Shown: positions 1 through 12,429 of the stretch, piece by piece
How positions within the stretch are numbered: position 1 is the stretch's first letter
Layout: the number at the start of each line of letters is the position of its first letter
NCBI GenBank assembly: GCA_025331125.1
Contig: JAOALB010000082.1
Span: forward strand, 1 to 64,000
Direction of reading: 5' to 3'
Length of the DNA: 64,000 nucleotides
Source: Mycogone perniciosa
Lineage: Eukaryota > Ascomycota > Sordariomycetes > Hypocreales > Hypocreaceae
Program-made: the position numbers and the translations under genes
Notes under the pieces: model-generated
Databases searched by the model: none
What the model saw: the letters and a program-made list of their open reading frames with translations, nothing else
What the model was told of the DNA's origin: nothing

Positions 1-69
<69 letters not shown>
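1..69. repeat. (TAT)n microsatellite
   Basis: An uninterrupted run of the trinucleotide TAT opens the window. A shorter ATT run sits at the corresponding place in the second L2 copy (near 29607-29621), followed there by sequence similar to 70-196. The microsatellite is therefore an expanded part of the L2 element and not independent sequence. Confidence 0.95.
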
Positions 70-70
<1 letters not shown>

Positions 71-437
71 GCTAATAAACTATAAACTTTCCTTATAGTT
101 TAACTGTATTTTTTAGCCTTCATTAGCTTTTTATTTATATTTTAATATTTTAATTAAGTTAAAAAGGTGTTGAGGTTTAATATTTACATATATGTAAAGA
201 ATTACTATTTACATATATATATATATTTCTATTTGCATATAACTTTTAAATTTGCCTTATTTAATTTTTAGCTAATTCCTTATATCCTATACGCTAAGCC
301 TAATTCTATATAGTAAATTATAGACTTAAATAAAAGCTAATTAAAATTCCTTATAGAATATAGCCTTATAGCGTTACAATTTCGCTGCTTACCGAAATCT
401 TCCTATATACCAAGCTATTACCACTTAACCTTACAGC

Positions 438-650
438 CTGCCTGTATTGCCTATAGCCGCTATAGATATTAACTTTATCCTTAATAATCTTAATAGCTTA
501 AATAAAAACCGCGATAACTTAGCTAAATAGTTAGCGGATAAACTAGCCGATACCCTGCCTAATAAAGAGGAGGATAATAAAGAAAAGATCCCGCTGCCGC
601 TACCTTTAAACCTTTTCGACTTTTATAAAGAATTATATAAAATTTTATAA
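438..650 (+). pseudogene. MU-encoded conserved peptide, copy 1
   Basis: A 70-codon frame ending in TAA at 648-650, with one internal TAG at 528-530. Its translation is clearly homologous to frames at 19224-19427 and 57812-58015 at the same place in the other two MU copies. Shared features are an Asn/Leu-rich start, an LNK...N-LAK...L core, the acidic stretch NKEEDNKEKI, and the ending FDFYKELYKIL. Conservation of a peptide in three independently mutated copies suggests it was once coding, probably the N-terminal part of the element's protein. I do not recognise a domain. The internal TAG replaces a CAG/Gln seen in the other copies, a RIP-type change. Confidence 0.6.
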
Positions 651-1692
651 TCCTTTTATTATAATAATAGTGCTGCTATTATTAAAAGGTTTAGTAGCAG
701 TAAATATAACTTTTATAGGCATTTATAAAATTATATTATAATATATTGGCTATAACTATATTATTATCGCTTTAACTATTAGTAAAATTAATGAAAAATA
801 GTTTTATTAGGTATTTAATAGCTATTATAATTATAGCCCTTTTTTTATTTATCTGTATATAATATTTATTATCGGCAGATTAATAAATAAAAAGAAATTA
901 AACAAAGTATCGCTAAAACTAAAGGCATTAAAGCTTAAAAGATAAATTTAATTATATATAAGCAGTTAAAAGTATTATAAGCTTATTTTTAAATATATAA
1001 TATATATAATAATTATTAATAGCTATAGTAAAAAGCTTTTTATAAATATAACGGCTACCTAAACCTTTATCTAGTTACTTTAGTCTAGTAATATTAAATA
1101 TTATATTAAATATAATAAAATAATTGCATTAGAAATATCTTTTATATTTATCTTTAAATTAATATAAAAGCGTTTCCTAGAGGTCTTTAACTTTAATAAT
1201 ACATATAAAATTAACTAGTTTAAAATATATCTATTTTAAATTATTAAAGTAATCAATTATTAATCTTTAATTAATTTTATATTTAATTTAACAAACACTA
1301 GAAAATAAATAGGCTATTAATAGCTTTATAAGTAATTTAATTGCCTCTACTAATAAATTAAAGAGCTTAAACAAGCAGTCGCTATTATAAATAAAGAATC
1401 TGCGCTTAAAAATGCCTTGAAAGAAGTTTTCCTTTATATATAACAATAACTTTACATCTTTTAGATTAATCTAAATATATAAATTAAAATTTAATTAAAA
1501 TAAAAGATTTTTAATATTAATAATAATTTGAATAACTTTAATAAATTTAATAAGCTGTATACTTTAAATAATAATATTATCCGCAACTAATAAAATATAT
1601 AAAATGCTTTTAAAGCTGGCTTTTTACCTTTTATAGTTATAGATATTATATAAAGCTGTAATAGTATATTCTAAGTATAGAGATATATTATT

Positions 1693-2030
1693 TTTACTGA
1701 AAAAGAGGATAACTTTAAGTCTATTTAGCAGGTAATAAAGGATATTTATTTTAAGTATTAAAATAGTATTTTATAGTATATTTACTGTAAGTATATACTA
1801 TAGCGGTATTAATAGGTAAAGTGCTATATTAATACATATCGCAACTTGAATTAATAGGTTAATAGCCTAGTTAAAAGCGCTTATAAAAATTTAAAATTTT
1901 ATTTATTAATAAATATAGTAGACCTTTTATATCTCTATAATGCCTTTATTAAAATAATTAAAATTAAAAAGCGCACTTATACTCAATAAACTATAAAAAT
2001 AGTAATAAAGTTATAAAATAAAGATATTAT
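1693..2030 (+). pseudogene. MU transposase remnant, C-terminal part (tentative)
   Basis: In the frame starting at 1693 the translation carries several TAA/TAG stops but keeps a recognisable pattern. The stretch VKSAYKNLKFYLL at about 1870-1908 is followed by VDLLYLYNAFIKIIK and a Lys-rich KKRTYTQ. Mutator-like transposases of fungi carry a V-E-S-x-H-x-x-L-K-x-Y-L block with the last catalytic Glu, followed by a D-L-L helix. The K and Y seen here differ from E and H by single G-to-A and C-to-T transitions. The same block is readable in MU copy 2 near 20580-20650. The frame differs from that of the peptide at 438-650. Assignment is by motif resemblance only. Confidence 0.45.
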
Positions 2031-4119
2031 TTACTAATAGCTTAGGAATATTAACATTATAGTTATATATAATACTATATAACTTCTCTTATATTAATAC
2101 TGCTTTACTTTAACTGCAATATTAATAAATAAAAAGCAGTAATTAAGGATTTTATATAAATAAGTTAATAATAATATAGTTGCGCGCGCTTTATTATATT
2201 TTTTACTATTGGCGCATTTTAATTTATTTATATTATCCTATTAATATATATTAGATTTTAATAGCAGGGTATAGGCAGCGGGGAAAGTGGGGCAAATTTA
2301 AAAGGTATATATGAATAGAAATATATATATATATATATATATCGTAATTCTCTATATATATATATATAGTTAATATATACTTTAAGGTAAATTAAATAAT
2401 ATAATACTTTTGTTTAATTTAATAAAAAGTATTTTTTATTACTTTTTGTATTAATATATATTTTTAAGTAATCTTTTTATATTATTATATAATTATTAAT
2501 CTCTTTATTATATTTTAAAATTAAAGTTTTTATTAATTACTTTACTTTTATTCTTAATTTAAATAAATTCTATTTGTTAAACATAATTTTAATATTAACT
2601 GCCTTTATAATAATATAGTAATTTACTATTTTAATAAAATTAAATTAATGTAATTAAATTAATAAAATAAATATATAAATTAATAAAAGTATATTTATAT
2701 AATGTAGGCATAATATATAAGATAATATATAAAGTTAATAAAAATATATAATTAAAAATTTAAAGAAATTGAAAAAAAGAAAATTTTTATAAAATTTAAA
2801 TTTATAGTAAAAGGTTTAATAATGAATTAATAGCTGCTTATATTTATTATTTATTTTATAAGATTTATACTTTTTTTATTTATTATTTATTAATATTTAG
2901 AGTAAAAAGATAATTTTTAAAATAAAATTTCCTTTTTTATACAATTACTTTTTATAGCTTTTATTAATAATTAAATTTAAATATTTATTTATAGGATATT
3001 TATTGCCTTTTTAAATAATTAATATCTTTTATAAATTTTAAAATATATTTTAATTTTTACTTAAAATTCTATTAATATATATACTTTATTATAGAAAGAT
3101 TTAATATTTAATATTATAATATCTATTATATATTATATTTCTTTTATATATAATTAATATAATATCTTTATTGCCTTTTAGTCTATTTTTAAGTTTTATT
3201 AAAATAAAGTTAGTAATTTATTTCATTTAAATTTAAAGATTATTTTATTGAATAATCTTTTTATAAAATATCAATAATATTATTTAATATAAGTTATAAA
3301 TATAGAATAATCTTTACTTAAAATACTTTTAGTATTACTTTATAATATTATATAGCTATTTTTATTATTTAGTTTTTTTATTTAAAGCTTTTATTTATTT
3401 ATAAATAATAATAAATATTAAAGTTTAATTTCATTTTTAATATTTTAAAGATTTATTATTCAAAGTTAAATATAAATCTTTTATTATAATTATTAATAAT
3501 AGTTTTAAAAATACTTTAATTTTTTATTTTACACTTCTTATATATTTATATTTAACCTGTTTTATATTTTTAATATTTAAATTATTTAAATTAACTTTTA
3601 AGCCATTAATATATTCAATTTTTCATTATACCTTTTTATTATTTATTATTAATAATTAAAATAATATATTTAAAATTCAATTTATATAGCTTTAAAAATA
3701 ATATATGTTCAATGAAAATTCATTTGAATAAATTAATATATTGATAAATTAATAGTTTAGTTTTATTAAATTTAATAGTAATATTATAATATAATTTCTA
3801 ATTCTCATTATTATTATATAATCTATTAACATAATTATATTTAATTATAATATAATATAATTATTTTATTTATCTCCTTTAATATAAAAAATAAAAGAAG
3901 AAAGGTTTTTTCTATTAGCGTTTAATTTAAAAAATATAAATTTATTAAAGTTATAATAATATAGTTTCATTTCTTTTATTAAATAGCTTTATAATATTTC
4001 AAATAACTCCCTTTAACTATTTATTAATTTAAATATAACTTTTCATATTTTAAAGGCCTTTATTTATTTAATTAATTAATTAATTAATTCTTTTTATATA
4101 ACTATCACGAAAGTGATGG

Positions 4120-4800
4120 TCAACCAGAGTCAGAGTGAAAAAGCAGGATTTGAGAGGCTAAATTTCTTCTTGTATGTTGGTAGAAATCAGTCGCCAACGG
4201 ATCTGGAGAGGAGGTATCAGATGGTGCTGACTGTACTGGGGGACTCCTTCCGCGAGACTGTGCTGACGACGCTTCTGCTGACTGGGGCAGCAGCCGCTGC
4301 GTCCGCGCTCCCTTTAAGGTGATTGGGGCGGAGACTACCACTGTCGGGACTTGCCTCTCTAGGCTGGCCTGTATGCGCTGTATGATAGATGATGTTGAGC
4401 ACGATTTAGTCCGTAGTGGGGGTGGGACTTTGGGCTGGTGTCTTTGTGACCATGTATCAGCCGCTTGTCTGGCTACAGCCTTAATGCGACCTCTCGTACG
4501 CGGGGTTGCTGAGGACTCGATACGTTAGTGGAACAGTTTATCTTCTTCCGTCAGCTTCTGCAGCGCTTGCTTAATTGCATAAATTGGCTTATCAGGATTA
4601 TTGTCCCAGCTTGCCGGATACGTGCTGGTCGTCTGTTCCTGTGGGTGTCGCTCAGTATAGCTTGAAAGCTTATCGAATTCCGCAGCCGCCAACTGTCGGA
4701 ACAATAGATATTGTGAGTTACAGTGCTGTAGGAAAGCTAGGATAGTTGGAATCAGCTGGGCGGTTTGGATCCGCTCTATTCTGGATAAGGTGTATTGTTG
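4120..4800 (-). pseudogene. L1 gag-like remnant, lightly mutated
   Basis: The minus strand is open from 4800 down to 4528, has one TAA at 4525-4527, then is open again to a TGA at 4120-4122 inside the truncated LTR. Upstream, three alternating TAA codons (4801-4815) lie in a CAA/CAG run, as expected from C-to-T change in a Gln-rich N-terminus. The predicted protein has a helical region with SWDNNPDKPIYAIKQAL, then a basic and Ser/Pro/Gln-rich tail. Being the first internal gene after the PBS, it is most likely gag. No zinc knuckle is visible before the deletion point. RIP-degraded versions are at about 47690-48090 and 52060-52690. Confidence 0.6.
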
Positions 4801-4922
4801 TTATTGTTACTGTTATTGTTTAGCGCCTAAGGCTAGGTGGTATCGCAGTGTGTTTGAACTGTCTTTGCGATTGAATGGTATTGTATACCGCGTCAGTCTG
4901 CGCTATATATAACGAAAAGCGC

Positions 4923-4935
4923 AAAATTGCTACCA
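4923..4935 (-). other. L1 primer-binding site, deleted copy
   Basis: On the minus strand TGGTAGCAATTTT begins two bases after the LTR end (GATA, then AT). The first seven bases, TGGTAGC, match the start of the initiator-Met PBS of Ty1-type elements. The same site is present as TAGTAGCAATTTT at 51927-51939. The identity of the tRNA primer is inferred. Confidence 0.55.
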
Positions 4936-4937
4936 AT

Positions 4938-5085
4938 TATCATGAAAGTAATAGTTAACCAGAGTTAGAGTGAAAAAGCATGTAGAAGCTAAACTAATGT
5001 CAGGAACGTAAAGGGCTATCTAGTGGTTGTCCTCCACCACATAAAGTGGCAACAGCGCAAGCTGTTGCCAGGCGCATCTGTGCCA
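4938..5085 (-). repeat. L1 long terminal repeat, 5' LTR of the deleted copy
   Basis: A 148-bp LTR. In element orientation it starts TGGCACAGATGCGCC, runs into a perfect hairpin (TGGCAACAGC, loop TTGC, GCTGTTGCCA) and ends in an ATCAC/GTGAT-type small palindrome and GATA. It matches the solo LTRs at 15467, 17317 and 27630 over nearly its whole length. Confidence 0.85.
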
Positions 5086-5662
5086 ATAACTATATTAATA
5101 ATATTGTTTTATATTCTTTTAATAAGTTACCTTTTATTTCAAATTTATAAATAAATCTTTTCAAAAATATTATTATTTTTAAATATACTATTTAAAACTA
5201 TAATAATATAAATATAGGCTTAAATAAAATATTCTATATAATATAATTGCTAATTTATAGATTTTTATGTAAAAAAGGGACTATTTTTTAATTTAATAAT
5301 ACTAATATATAATATTTTTAATTTAAAAAGGTTATTAAAACTATTTAATTTTTATATTTTTTATAAATTCAAAGTTAATAAAAAAAGGATAATATATCAA
5401 CTATAAAAATGTAATTTTTTCTTTTTAATTTTATAATAACTTTTTCTATAATAATATTAGATAAATATTTAATATAATAATTTTATTTAATTATTAAAGG
5501 TTTATTATTATTTTAGCCTTTTATTTTTTATTTACTGTATATTAAATATTAAATATTAAAAATTTAAACAAAGTTAGTTTTTTATTTATAATATTTAACT
5601 CTATATATAAAGTTTATTTATGATTTTATTAAATACTTTATAATCTTTTAATTTTACTAAAT

Positions 5663-5812
5663 TGATACGTGCGTTGGTGCGAACGCACCAAGGTCACTAT
5701 ACGGGACCTCCATTACGTGTATTATCACGTGCTGCTACTCTAGTCTGGATTCCTCCGTTCAGTAGTTAGCTTAATGAGACCATGCTTCTTCACCAACACT
5801 TTGATCCTATCA
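5663..5812 (+). repeat. L2 solo LTR
   Basis: A 150-bp sequence starting TGATACGTGC and ending CCTATCA, so with canonical TG...CA ends, flanked by perfect TAAAT duplications (5658-5662 and 5813-5817). It is homologous to the L2 LTRs at 8620-8778, 28057-28195 and 35690-35828, in the opposite orientation. Near its 5' end is a hairpin, TTGGTGCG-AA-CGCACCAA. It has kept most of its C and G and is the best-preserved L2 LTR here. The second L2 copy lacks it (near 33560). A solo LTR implies recombination between two LTRs of a former full element. Confidence 0.92.
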
Positions 5813-8604
5813 TAAATATAATTTAACTATTAGTTTTTTATTTTATTAATTATGAAAGATTTTTTTATTTATTTATAAAGATAATTCCTTTATCTTTTTA
5901 AATATTATATAATTTAACAATTTCTATTAATTATACTACTTTAGATAGGTTAATTTTATAAATGTATACTTTCTTATTTATTTAACTTTTAAAGATATTT
6001 ATTAATTTAACTATTATTATTTTCTTTAGTATATTTTACTTTTATTTAAATATAATAATAAACTCTTTTTTTAGTTTTTTATTTAATATTTATAAAATAT
6101 TTTTAAAGTTAAGTATTTTAAAATTTATTTATTTATTTATATTATTTAAATATATTCTTGATATTATAGTTTTTTTATAAAATAATAATATATTTATCTT
6201 TATTATAGTTACTGAAATATATACAATATTTATTAATAGTAAAGTATATATATTCTATAATACCTTTAATAATATTAATAATATAAACATCAAATCTTAC
6301 TTTTTTATTAATTTTAAATAATTTTAATACTCTTTATATTAACCTTAATTTATTCATTATCAAAATTTCTATATTTAAGGAATAACTTTATAATTAATCT
6401 TTATTTTCTAAAATATTTGAGTATTTTATACTTACTGCTACTATTCTAGGTTTTATTTTTAAATTAAATTCAAAGTTTATTTTTATATACCTATATTTTA
6501 TTAAATATAATAGTCTTTTTTAATATATTGTAATTATTGAATTTAATCTAATTATATAATTTATATTTCCTTTTAAGAAATTATATTATTTCTTAATTTT
6601 TTTTAATAAAAAGAGTAATTTCTTTTTTTGATTTTGTATTTTTAAACTTTTCAAATTTAAACTCAACTTCTTTAGTTTTAATTTCTTATAGCTATTAATA
6701 AAAATATTTTTTATTAAATTGAGTAATTTATTAATATATATATTGCATTTTGAGTAATTTTATTAATTATGTATATTAATTCTATATATATTAAATAATA
6801 GTTTAAAAGGCTTAAATAAATGTAATAGTTTTTTAAATTTTTAATTCCTTTTTTATATTAATTTTTAATAATGGTATAAATGATATATTTACTAAATATT
6901 AAACATTATAATAATAGTATTTATAGCTATAAAAGTTACTGCTATAATTAATACATCTATAACTGCAGAAAAGGTTATGTAATTAATATAGTTTATATGA
7001 ATAAATATTAATATAACCTCTTTTAATATTATTATTTATTTATATATAAAATATACTATTTAATTTTATTTAATTTTATTTATAATAATGTTAATTATAA
7101 TAGCTATATATATTTTTTTCATTATTTATATAATATATAAGTAAATATAATATAATTAATATATACTTTTAGTAATATAATATAATAATATTTAATAAAA
7201 AAGGTTTATTAAATATCGTGTATTATATTTATTACTTTTCATAACAATAATTAAACTATTTATTTAATCTTATTATTATATTAAATTTCAATAAAGCTTT
7301 TGATGAAAATAAGTTAATATAAATATAAATTGAAATAAACTATTAATATAAAGTAATAAAGTCAATAGCTTTAATTATTTAAGTAAACTATATACTTTAT
7401 TCTTTAATATTTTTATTATCTTTATAGTTATTTTTTCAGTATATTATATTTATTAATTTAATTCATACTTTTACTTTATTTATTTAAAATTAAATAGTAA
7501 TTTAAATTTATAAAGACAATTTAATATTTATTCATTTATTTAATTATAAAATATTAATTTATAAAATTTAACCTTTGCTTTTAAGTAATTATAAAAAGTT
7601 TGGATAGATTATCTTTATTTATTGTAAGTGCTATTATTTTATATAATTATAATTAATTGCAGTTAATTTAAAATATTCTAAACTGTTTTTAAAATATATT
7701 TAAATAGTGTATAGAATTATTTATTAAATAGTATTCTTAATTAGCAGGTAAAGTAAATTATAAAGTTTATTATAGGTTTTATTAACTTCAAATGTTTATT
7801 AAATTTAACATATTTAAATATAGGAAGTTAATTACAAATAAAGTGAATATTAATATAATAAAGCTTAATTAATATTTACTGACTTTTTAAAGTGTTAACT
7901 ATAATACTATAAAGGGTAATATTATATGAAGTAAAAGTATTAATTTTTAAATTTAATAAGGCAGGTATAGTAAAAGGAGATTAATATTAGAGTTTATAAA
8001 CCTTGCTTTTAACCTTTTATTTTAATTTAAAGGTTTAATAATATTAATAGGATAATTAAAGTTGATTTATAAAGCGCAGTTATTAAATTCACTAAATATT
8101 TGGAAGGTTTGCTAATATAATGCATTTAATTTGATTTATATATATTTAATTAATATATAAAGTATAATGCAGTTAATATTGTTAACTTTTTGTTAATATT
8201 AATTAATTTATATTCTTTATTATTAAATAAAGGCTATAAAAGTTTATTTTATTAATTTAATTAATAAAATATAGTTTATTTATTCTTTAAAAGGTTTTAT
8301 TTATTATTTACTATATAAAGAGTTTTACAGTTTTTACTTTACTAATTAATAAAATAGCAGTATATAAACAGTTAGTCAAAATAAATATATATAAATGCTA
8401 GGATTATTAAATAAAGTTATCTAGGATTGTATATATATTAATGGGTTAATATAGGTAATATATACTGTTACCTGGTTCTGTCAGCCTTAATTAAATTTAA
8501 TTGCTTTATCTATTACTTTATACTTTGCGGTAGCAGCAGGAATAAAAGATAATTTTTAAATTAAGGAAAAAAATAATTATATGCAGCGCTATAACTATTT
8601 GAAA

Positions 8605-8617
8605 GCAATTACTACCG
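8605..8617 (-). other. L2 primer-binding site, copy 1
   Basis: The minus strand reads CGGTAGTAATTGC two bases inside the 5' LTR. The complete copy has TGGTAGCAATTAC at 35675-35687. L2 thus shares its PBS start with L1, although the two LTR sequences are otherwise different. Confidence 0.55.
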
Positions 8618-8619
8618 GT

Positions 8620-8778
8620 TAATAGGATTAAAGTAATTATAAAAAGGTATAGTTTTATTAAGCTAACTGCTAAATAAAGGAATTTAAACTAGAGTAGCAG
8701 CATATAATAATACACGTAATAGAGGTCCTATATAGTGATCCCATATAGTCACCTTGGTGCGTGCCAACGCACGTATCA
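8620..8778 (-). repeat. L2 5' LTR, copy 1
   Basis: A 159-bp LTR homologous to 5663-5812 in reverse orientation. It is about 20 bp longer than the LTRs of the complete copy because the GGTCACTATA region near its outer end is partly duplicated (ATAGTGATC followed by ATAGTCACC). The outer hairpin is partly lost. The presumed duplication ATAAC follows at 8779-8783; its partner would be left of the window. Confidence 0.8.
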
Positions 8779-8885
8779 ATAACATAATATAATATAATAT
8801 AGCTTTACTTCTCTGTTGGTAGCTCTGTTAGGTTTTCATCTATGTTTTTTCTGCCTTAAGAGCCTTCTTTAATTACGTTGCAACA
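8779..8885 (+). repeat. L1 LTR, 3' half, split by L2 copy 1
   Basis: This 107-bp piece matches the second half of the longer L1 LTR subtype (as at 18144-18330 and 24396-24583) and ends CGTTGCAACA. It begins directly at the L2 terminus, so L2 copy 1 inserted into an L1 LTR whose first half should lie beyond the left end of the window. Confidence 0.7.
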
Positions 8886-9214
8886 GTTACTAAAAATTAA
8901 AAAAGTAGGTTTTATTTATCACACTATTAATAATTGTTTTATTTATAAAATTTACCAAAATATATTCATTACATATTTTTATTATTTAAACTTTTCTATT
9001 ATATTTAAACATTTAAATATTGTATAATTTTTTAATTACTAAAATCATTAAATTTATTGTTATATAAATAAAAAGTTTTTAAAATATAGGGCTTCCTGCT
9101 TAAGGCTGCTGGCACCAATAGTGTTAATAGTATAAATAAAGTAGGATGGAAAGTTTATAAAAGGGGGGTAGCGATAATAATAAAAAAAAAATATTATTAA
9201 CATCATATAGTAAT
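8886..9214. other. AT-rich spacer, no gene seen
   Basis: I see no open frame of useful length. Near 9150-9190 lies a short G-run followed by an A-run. The stretch may belong to the L1 copy whose LTR ends at 8885 or to the 3' end of R3, but no clear match supports either. Confidence 0.4.
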
Positions 9215-11124
9215 AAAGCCACTAATCCTAGTAGTAAAAAAGTATATACACTACTAGGATTAATTATAGTATTATTAATAAATATATAAGTGTTATAGGT
9301 TAGACCTAATAAAGAAGGACCTTGGCTATACTAAGCCTGGTATTATAATTCCCTATATTTCCCGGAACTAATATAAATATATATTAAGTATAGTATATAA
9401 GCATTGAGTCTATATATAAATATACTATTATTTTATAGATTAATATATGTAGCTAGATAGTCACCCTGTTTTATCCCTTTACTCTTGAGCTTCAAATGGA
9501 CAATTCTATGGCGCCCTATTCTTAGCTACTATAAAAGGCTATGCCTATTATAATACGCTCCCTTTATCTAGTATATTATTGCTTTAATAGGTATAGTTTT
9601 CTAGCTTTTTTCCTGTTAGCGGGTTAACGAGAAATATAGATCCTATATAGTATAGTAAATAGTTAAAGTTAACTTTAATAGGGTGTAAGCCTTTACTGAT
9701 TTATAAAAGGGTTAATATTAAGCTGTAAATAAATCCTATATAAAATAAATAACAGATAAAAGAAAGAAGTAAATAATTAAAATTAATATTAATATTATAG
9801 TTAATTAAACTTTTTAATAGTATAGGTATATTTTAATAAAAAAGTCAAAGGCTTATATTATTTAAAGGAAATAGTTACTTTAGTAAATCATAGGCTAATT
9901 TATAAATTAAAAGGGCTAATTTCTATTATTAGACTTTATTTAAAAGATATAATTATATACTTTTTTCCTGCTATAGCTATAAGTTATTAACATGTTTTTT
10001 ATATTAAAAGCATTGAAATATTATATAAAGTCCCTTTATCAAGATTTAGCAGTTAATAGAAAATAAAAATCCTTTTATAAAACTATTAATTGTTTAAAGT
10101 ATTTTAACTTAAATATTAATTCAAATTAATATTATATATTAATAAACTTTTTTATTAACTTTTAAAGTTAATTTTTACCTTTAACTTTTTATTACAAGAA
10201 AGTAAATATAAAGATTATATTAAATGGCTTTAATTATTTATAGTATAATTTTATTAATTAAGTTATAGTTTAATTACTATATATGATTTAATAGTTAAAG
10301 TATTATTAAAACTATATACCTTTTCTATATATATTTATATTTAAACCCTATAATTTAATTCATATTTATTGTCATAAATTTAATAATATAGTTTTTGATT
10401 AATATATTATAGCTATATTATTGAAATAAATAATAATACTTTTTATATTATTATTATTATTAATTAAAGTAACTTTAAATTTTTGTAATACTTTAACTAT
10501 TTTATTATTATATACTTTTATTATATTGAATTAATTATATATATTTCAAACCTTTTCATAAGTTTATTATATTCAAAGGCTATAATTAATAACTTTTAAA
10601 TATAAAAACATTGGATAATTAAAAAATTATTATATGTATTATATTTTTTGTCCTTTTATATTATACTATAGATATATAACAAAGTATTGATTTAATGTTA
10701 ATTAAAATATAAACTAAATTTTTAAATATAGTTTAAAATATTATATAACATATGTATTATTATATACGCTTTTATATTATTGTTTTGAAATATATACTTT
10801 AAACTGCAACTTTCATTTTAAAATAAATTTCAGTATTCAACTTTTGTTAAACTTAGTCTATTAAATATTATTATATATTATAAATAGGTTATTTTAAAAA
10901 TATTATATAAATAGTATATTAATATTATATAAAGCAAAGAAAACTTAAACATAGTAATAATCTTTAAAAGAGATTATAATTTTAAAAAGTAATTAAATTA
11001 TTTTTTATAGTTTTATTTAAATTTTATAATATATCCTAAAAGATTAAGTTTGCTTGAATATATAATCAACTTAACTTTATTTATACAATCAAAATATTAA
11101 TTTATTAATAAAAACTATATTAAA

Positions 11125-11514
11125 GAGTAATGCTATTTATATAGATAAGAATTGCTATTTATATAGATAGTCTATGTATGTATTACCCGCAAAGTTCTCC
11201 CTTTAGCTCTTTACACTCTATAACTTAATTCTTTATATAACAGCTATTTACAGTATATTAAATTGCTTTAAATAATAAGTTTTGATTACCCCCTTTATTT
11301 ACCTATATAAAGGATAACTATTCCCTGACTATATAGCTAGTAAAATTTGATTAATCCTCTTTCTGATAAAATTAAAGCTAGTTATCTTTTTAAGTTAAGT
11401 TAATAAAGGGATAATAAAAATATCTATTATTGTAGTTTAAATTACAGAGTATAAAAAGCTATAAAGAAATTTTTACACGTAGCGTATAAACTATCTATAT
11501 AAATAGCACTACTG
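11125..11514. mobile_element. M2 MITE, copy 1
   Basis: A 390-bp non-coding element with long terminal inverted repeats. The left end is GAGTAATGCTATTTATATAG and the right end is the inverse of the related CAGTAGTGCTATTTATATAG. ATATTAAA (11117-11124) and ATATCAAA (11515-11522) form an 8-bp duplication with one C/T difference. R3 copy b shows the empty site near 36252. Size, 8-bp duplication and lack of coding sequence indicate a MITE moved by a hAT- or Mutator-type transposase. Confidence 0.85.
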
Positions 11515-11529
11515 ATATCAAAAGCCTTT

Positions 11530-11680
11530 TATTATTAAGGTCATTAATAGCCAGTATTAAAAGGTAAAAAAGTAAATATAGAGAAACTAACTAAGGTGAG
11601 AACTATAAAGAGCTATCTAATTATTGTTATCTGCCATAAAGTGGCAACAGCGCAAGGTGTTGTCACACACGTCTATGCTT
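11530..11680 (-). repeat. L1 solo LTR
   Basis: A 151-bp minus-strand LTR flanked by perfect CCTTT duplications (11525-11529 and 11681-11685). R3 copy b keeps the undisturbed target (AAGGCCTTTTTAATATT near 36260). The hairpin core GTGGCAACAGCGCAAGGTGTTG is still readable. Confidence 0.88.
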
Positions 11681-12013
11681 CCTTTTAAATATTAATTATA
11701 ATAAAAGTAATTACTTTATTATTATAAAAGATTCATTTAATTCTATAAATTAAAGGTATATTGAAATTAATATGAAATCTTTAAAAAGGGATATTAGTTT
11801 GCTTAAAATATGGATTTTATTGTATAATTATAGTATATATTACATTTTCTATAATAATGTTTTTGATTTTTTTATGTAAATATAAAAAGAAAAGAATTAA
11901 TTTCTATGCTTTGATTTTTTTTTTAATTTAAACAGTATTAGTATTTTTATTAATTAAAGCTTATAGATTTCTAATATTATTTTACTTTTTCATATAATAT
12001 TATAAAAGATAAA

Positions 12014-12429
12014 AAGTAATGCTATTTATATAGATAGTTTATGCGCTACCTGTAAAAATCTCTTCATAGTATGTTATAGTCTATAACTTAAACTACAGCA
12101 ATACCACTATTATAGTAATATTATTAGCGCTATTATAGTAATAAATATCCTTATTAACCCTCGATTAATTTAATTTCAAGAGATAACCACCTTTGATTTT
12201 ATTAAAAAAGGGATTAATACAATTTGATTGATTAATTAGCTAAAAAATAGTTTTTTTTTATATAAATAGGGAATAGAGATTTATTATTTAAGTAATCTAA
12301 TAAACTATAAATAGCTGTTATATAAAGAATTAAGTTGCAGAGTGTAAAGAGCTATAGGGAGATTTTTACAGATAGCGGATAGACTATTTATATAAATAGC
12401 AATTTTTATCTATATAAATAGCATTACTT
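12014..12429. mobile_element. M2 MITE, copy 2
   Basis: A 416-bp element with the ends AAGTAATGC and GCATTACTT. Flanks AAGATAAA (12006-12013) and AGAATAAA (12430-12437) form an 8-bp duplication with two A/G transitions. The right end carries two tandem copies of the subterminal motif CTATATAAATAGCA; the left end has one. The interior matches copies at 11125 and 38145, more degraded than the latter. Confidence 0.82.

Larger units (their letters stand above)
197..2352 (+). mobile_element. MU copy 1: Mutator-like DNA transposon, degraded
   Basis: A 2156-bp element whose ends are inverted copies of about 65 bp. The left end reads AAGAATTACTATTTAC and the right end is the reverse complement of GAGAATTAC followed by a TA-rich run, then a block related to CTTTTAAATTTGCC. 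It is flanked by TATATGTA (189-196) and TATATATA (2353-2360), an 8-bp duplication differing by one G/A transition. The second L2 copy has an uninterrupted sequence here (around 29690), so this is a true insertion. TIR length and duplication size fit Mutator-like elements, and a weak transposase signature at 1693-2030 agrees. Copies 2 and 3 are at 18967-21781 and 50064-58250. Confidence 0.8.
4103..5085 (-). mobile_element. L1 LTR retrotransposon, internally deleted copy
   Basis: A 983-bp minus-strand element flanked by perfect 5-bp duplications ATAAC (4098-4102 and 5086-5090). It has a full 5' LTR (4938-5085), a PBS, about 790 bp of leader and gag, then only the last 43 bp or so of the 3' LTR (4103-4145). 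Compared with the complete copy, its gag stops at the equivalent of about 52685, so the deletion removed everything from there to near the end of the 3' LTR. The second L2 copy lacks the insertion (near 32780), which confirms both the element and its target duplication. It is far more GC-rich than its surroundings and is the least mutated L1 sequence in the window. Confidence 0.9.
1..8778 (-). mobile_element. L2 LTR retrotransposon, copy 1, 5' part (runs off the left edge)
   Basis: Minus-strand copy of the L2 family. Its 5' LTR is at 8620-8778 and the primer-binding site lies just inside it. The body aligns piecewise with the complete copy at 28057-35828; for example 70-196 resembles 29620-29690, 2361-4100 resembles 29700-32780, and 5813-8619 resembles 33560-35689. 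Three later insertions are absent from the other copy: MU at 197-2352, a deleted L1 at 4103-5085 and a solo L2 LTR at 5663-5812. The coding capacity is destroyed by RIP-like mutation, so the superfamily is not shown. The 3' LTR would lie left of the window. Confidence 0.85.

Noticed and set aside
4113..4528. Two plus-strand frames of 69 codons and overlapping minus frames as genes
   Set aside because: They lie in the GC-normal part of a deleted L1. Only the minus-strand gag frame is supported by comparison with other L1 copies.
4103..5085. First read as a HINE or Helentron-like element because of hairpins at both ends
   Set aside because: The 5-bp target duplications, direct LTR copies, PBS and the complete element at 51740-56962 show that the hairpin-bearing sequence is an LTR.
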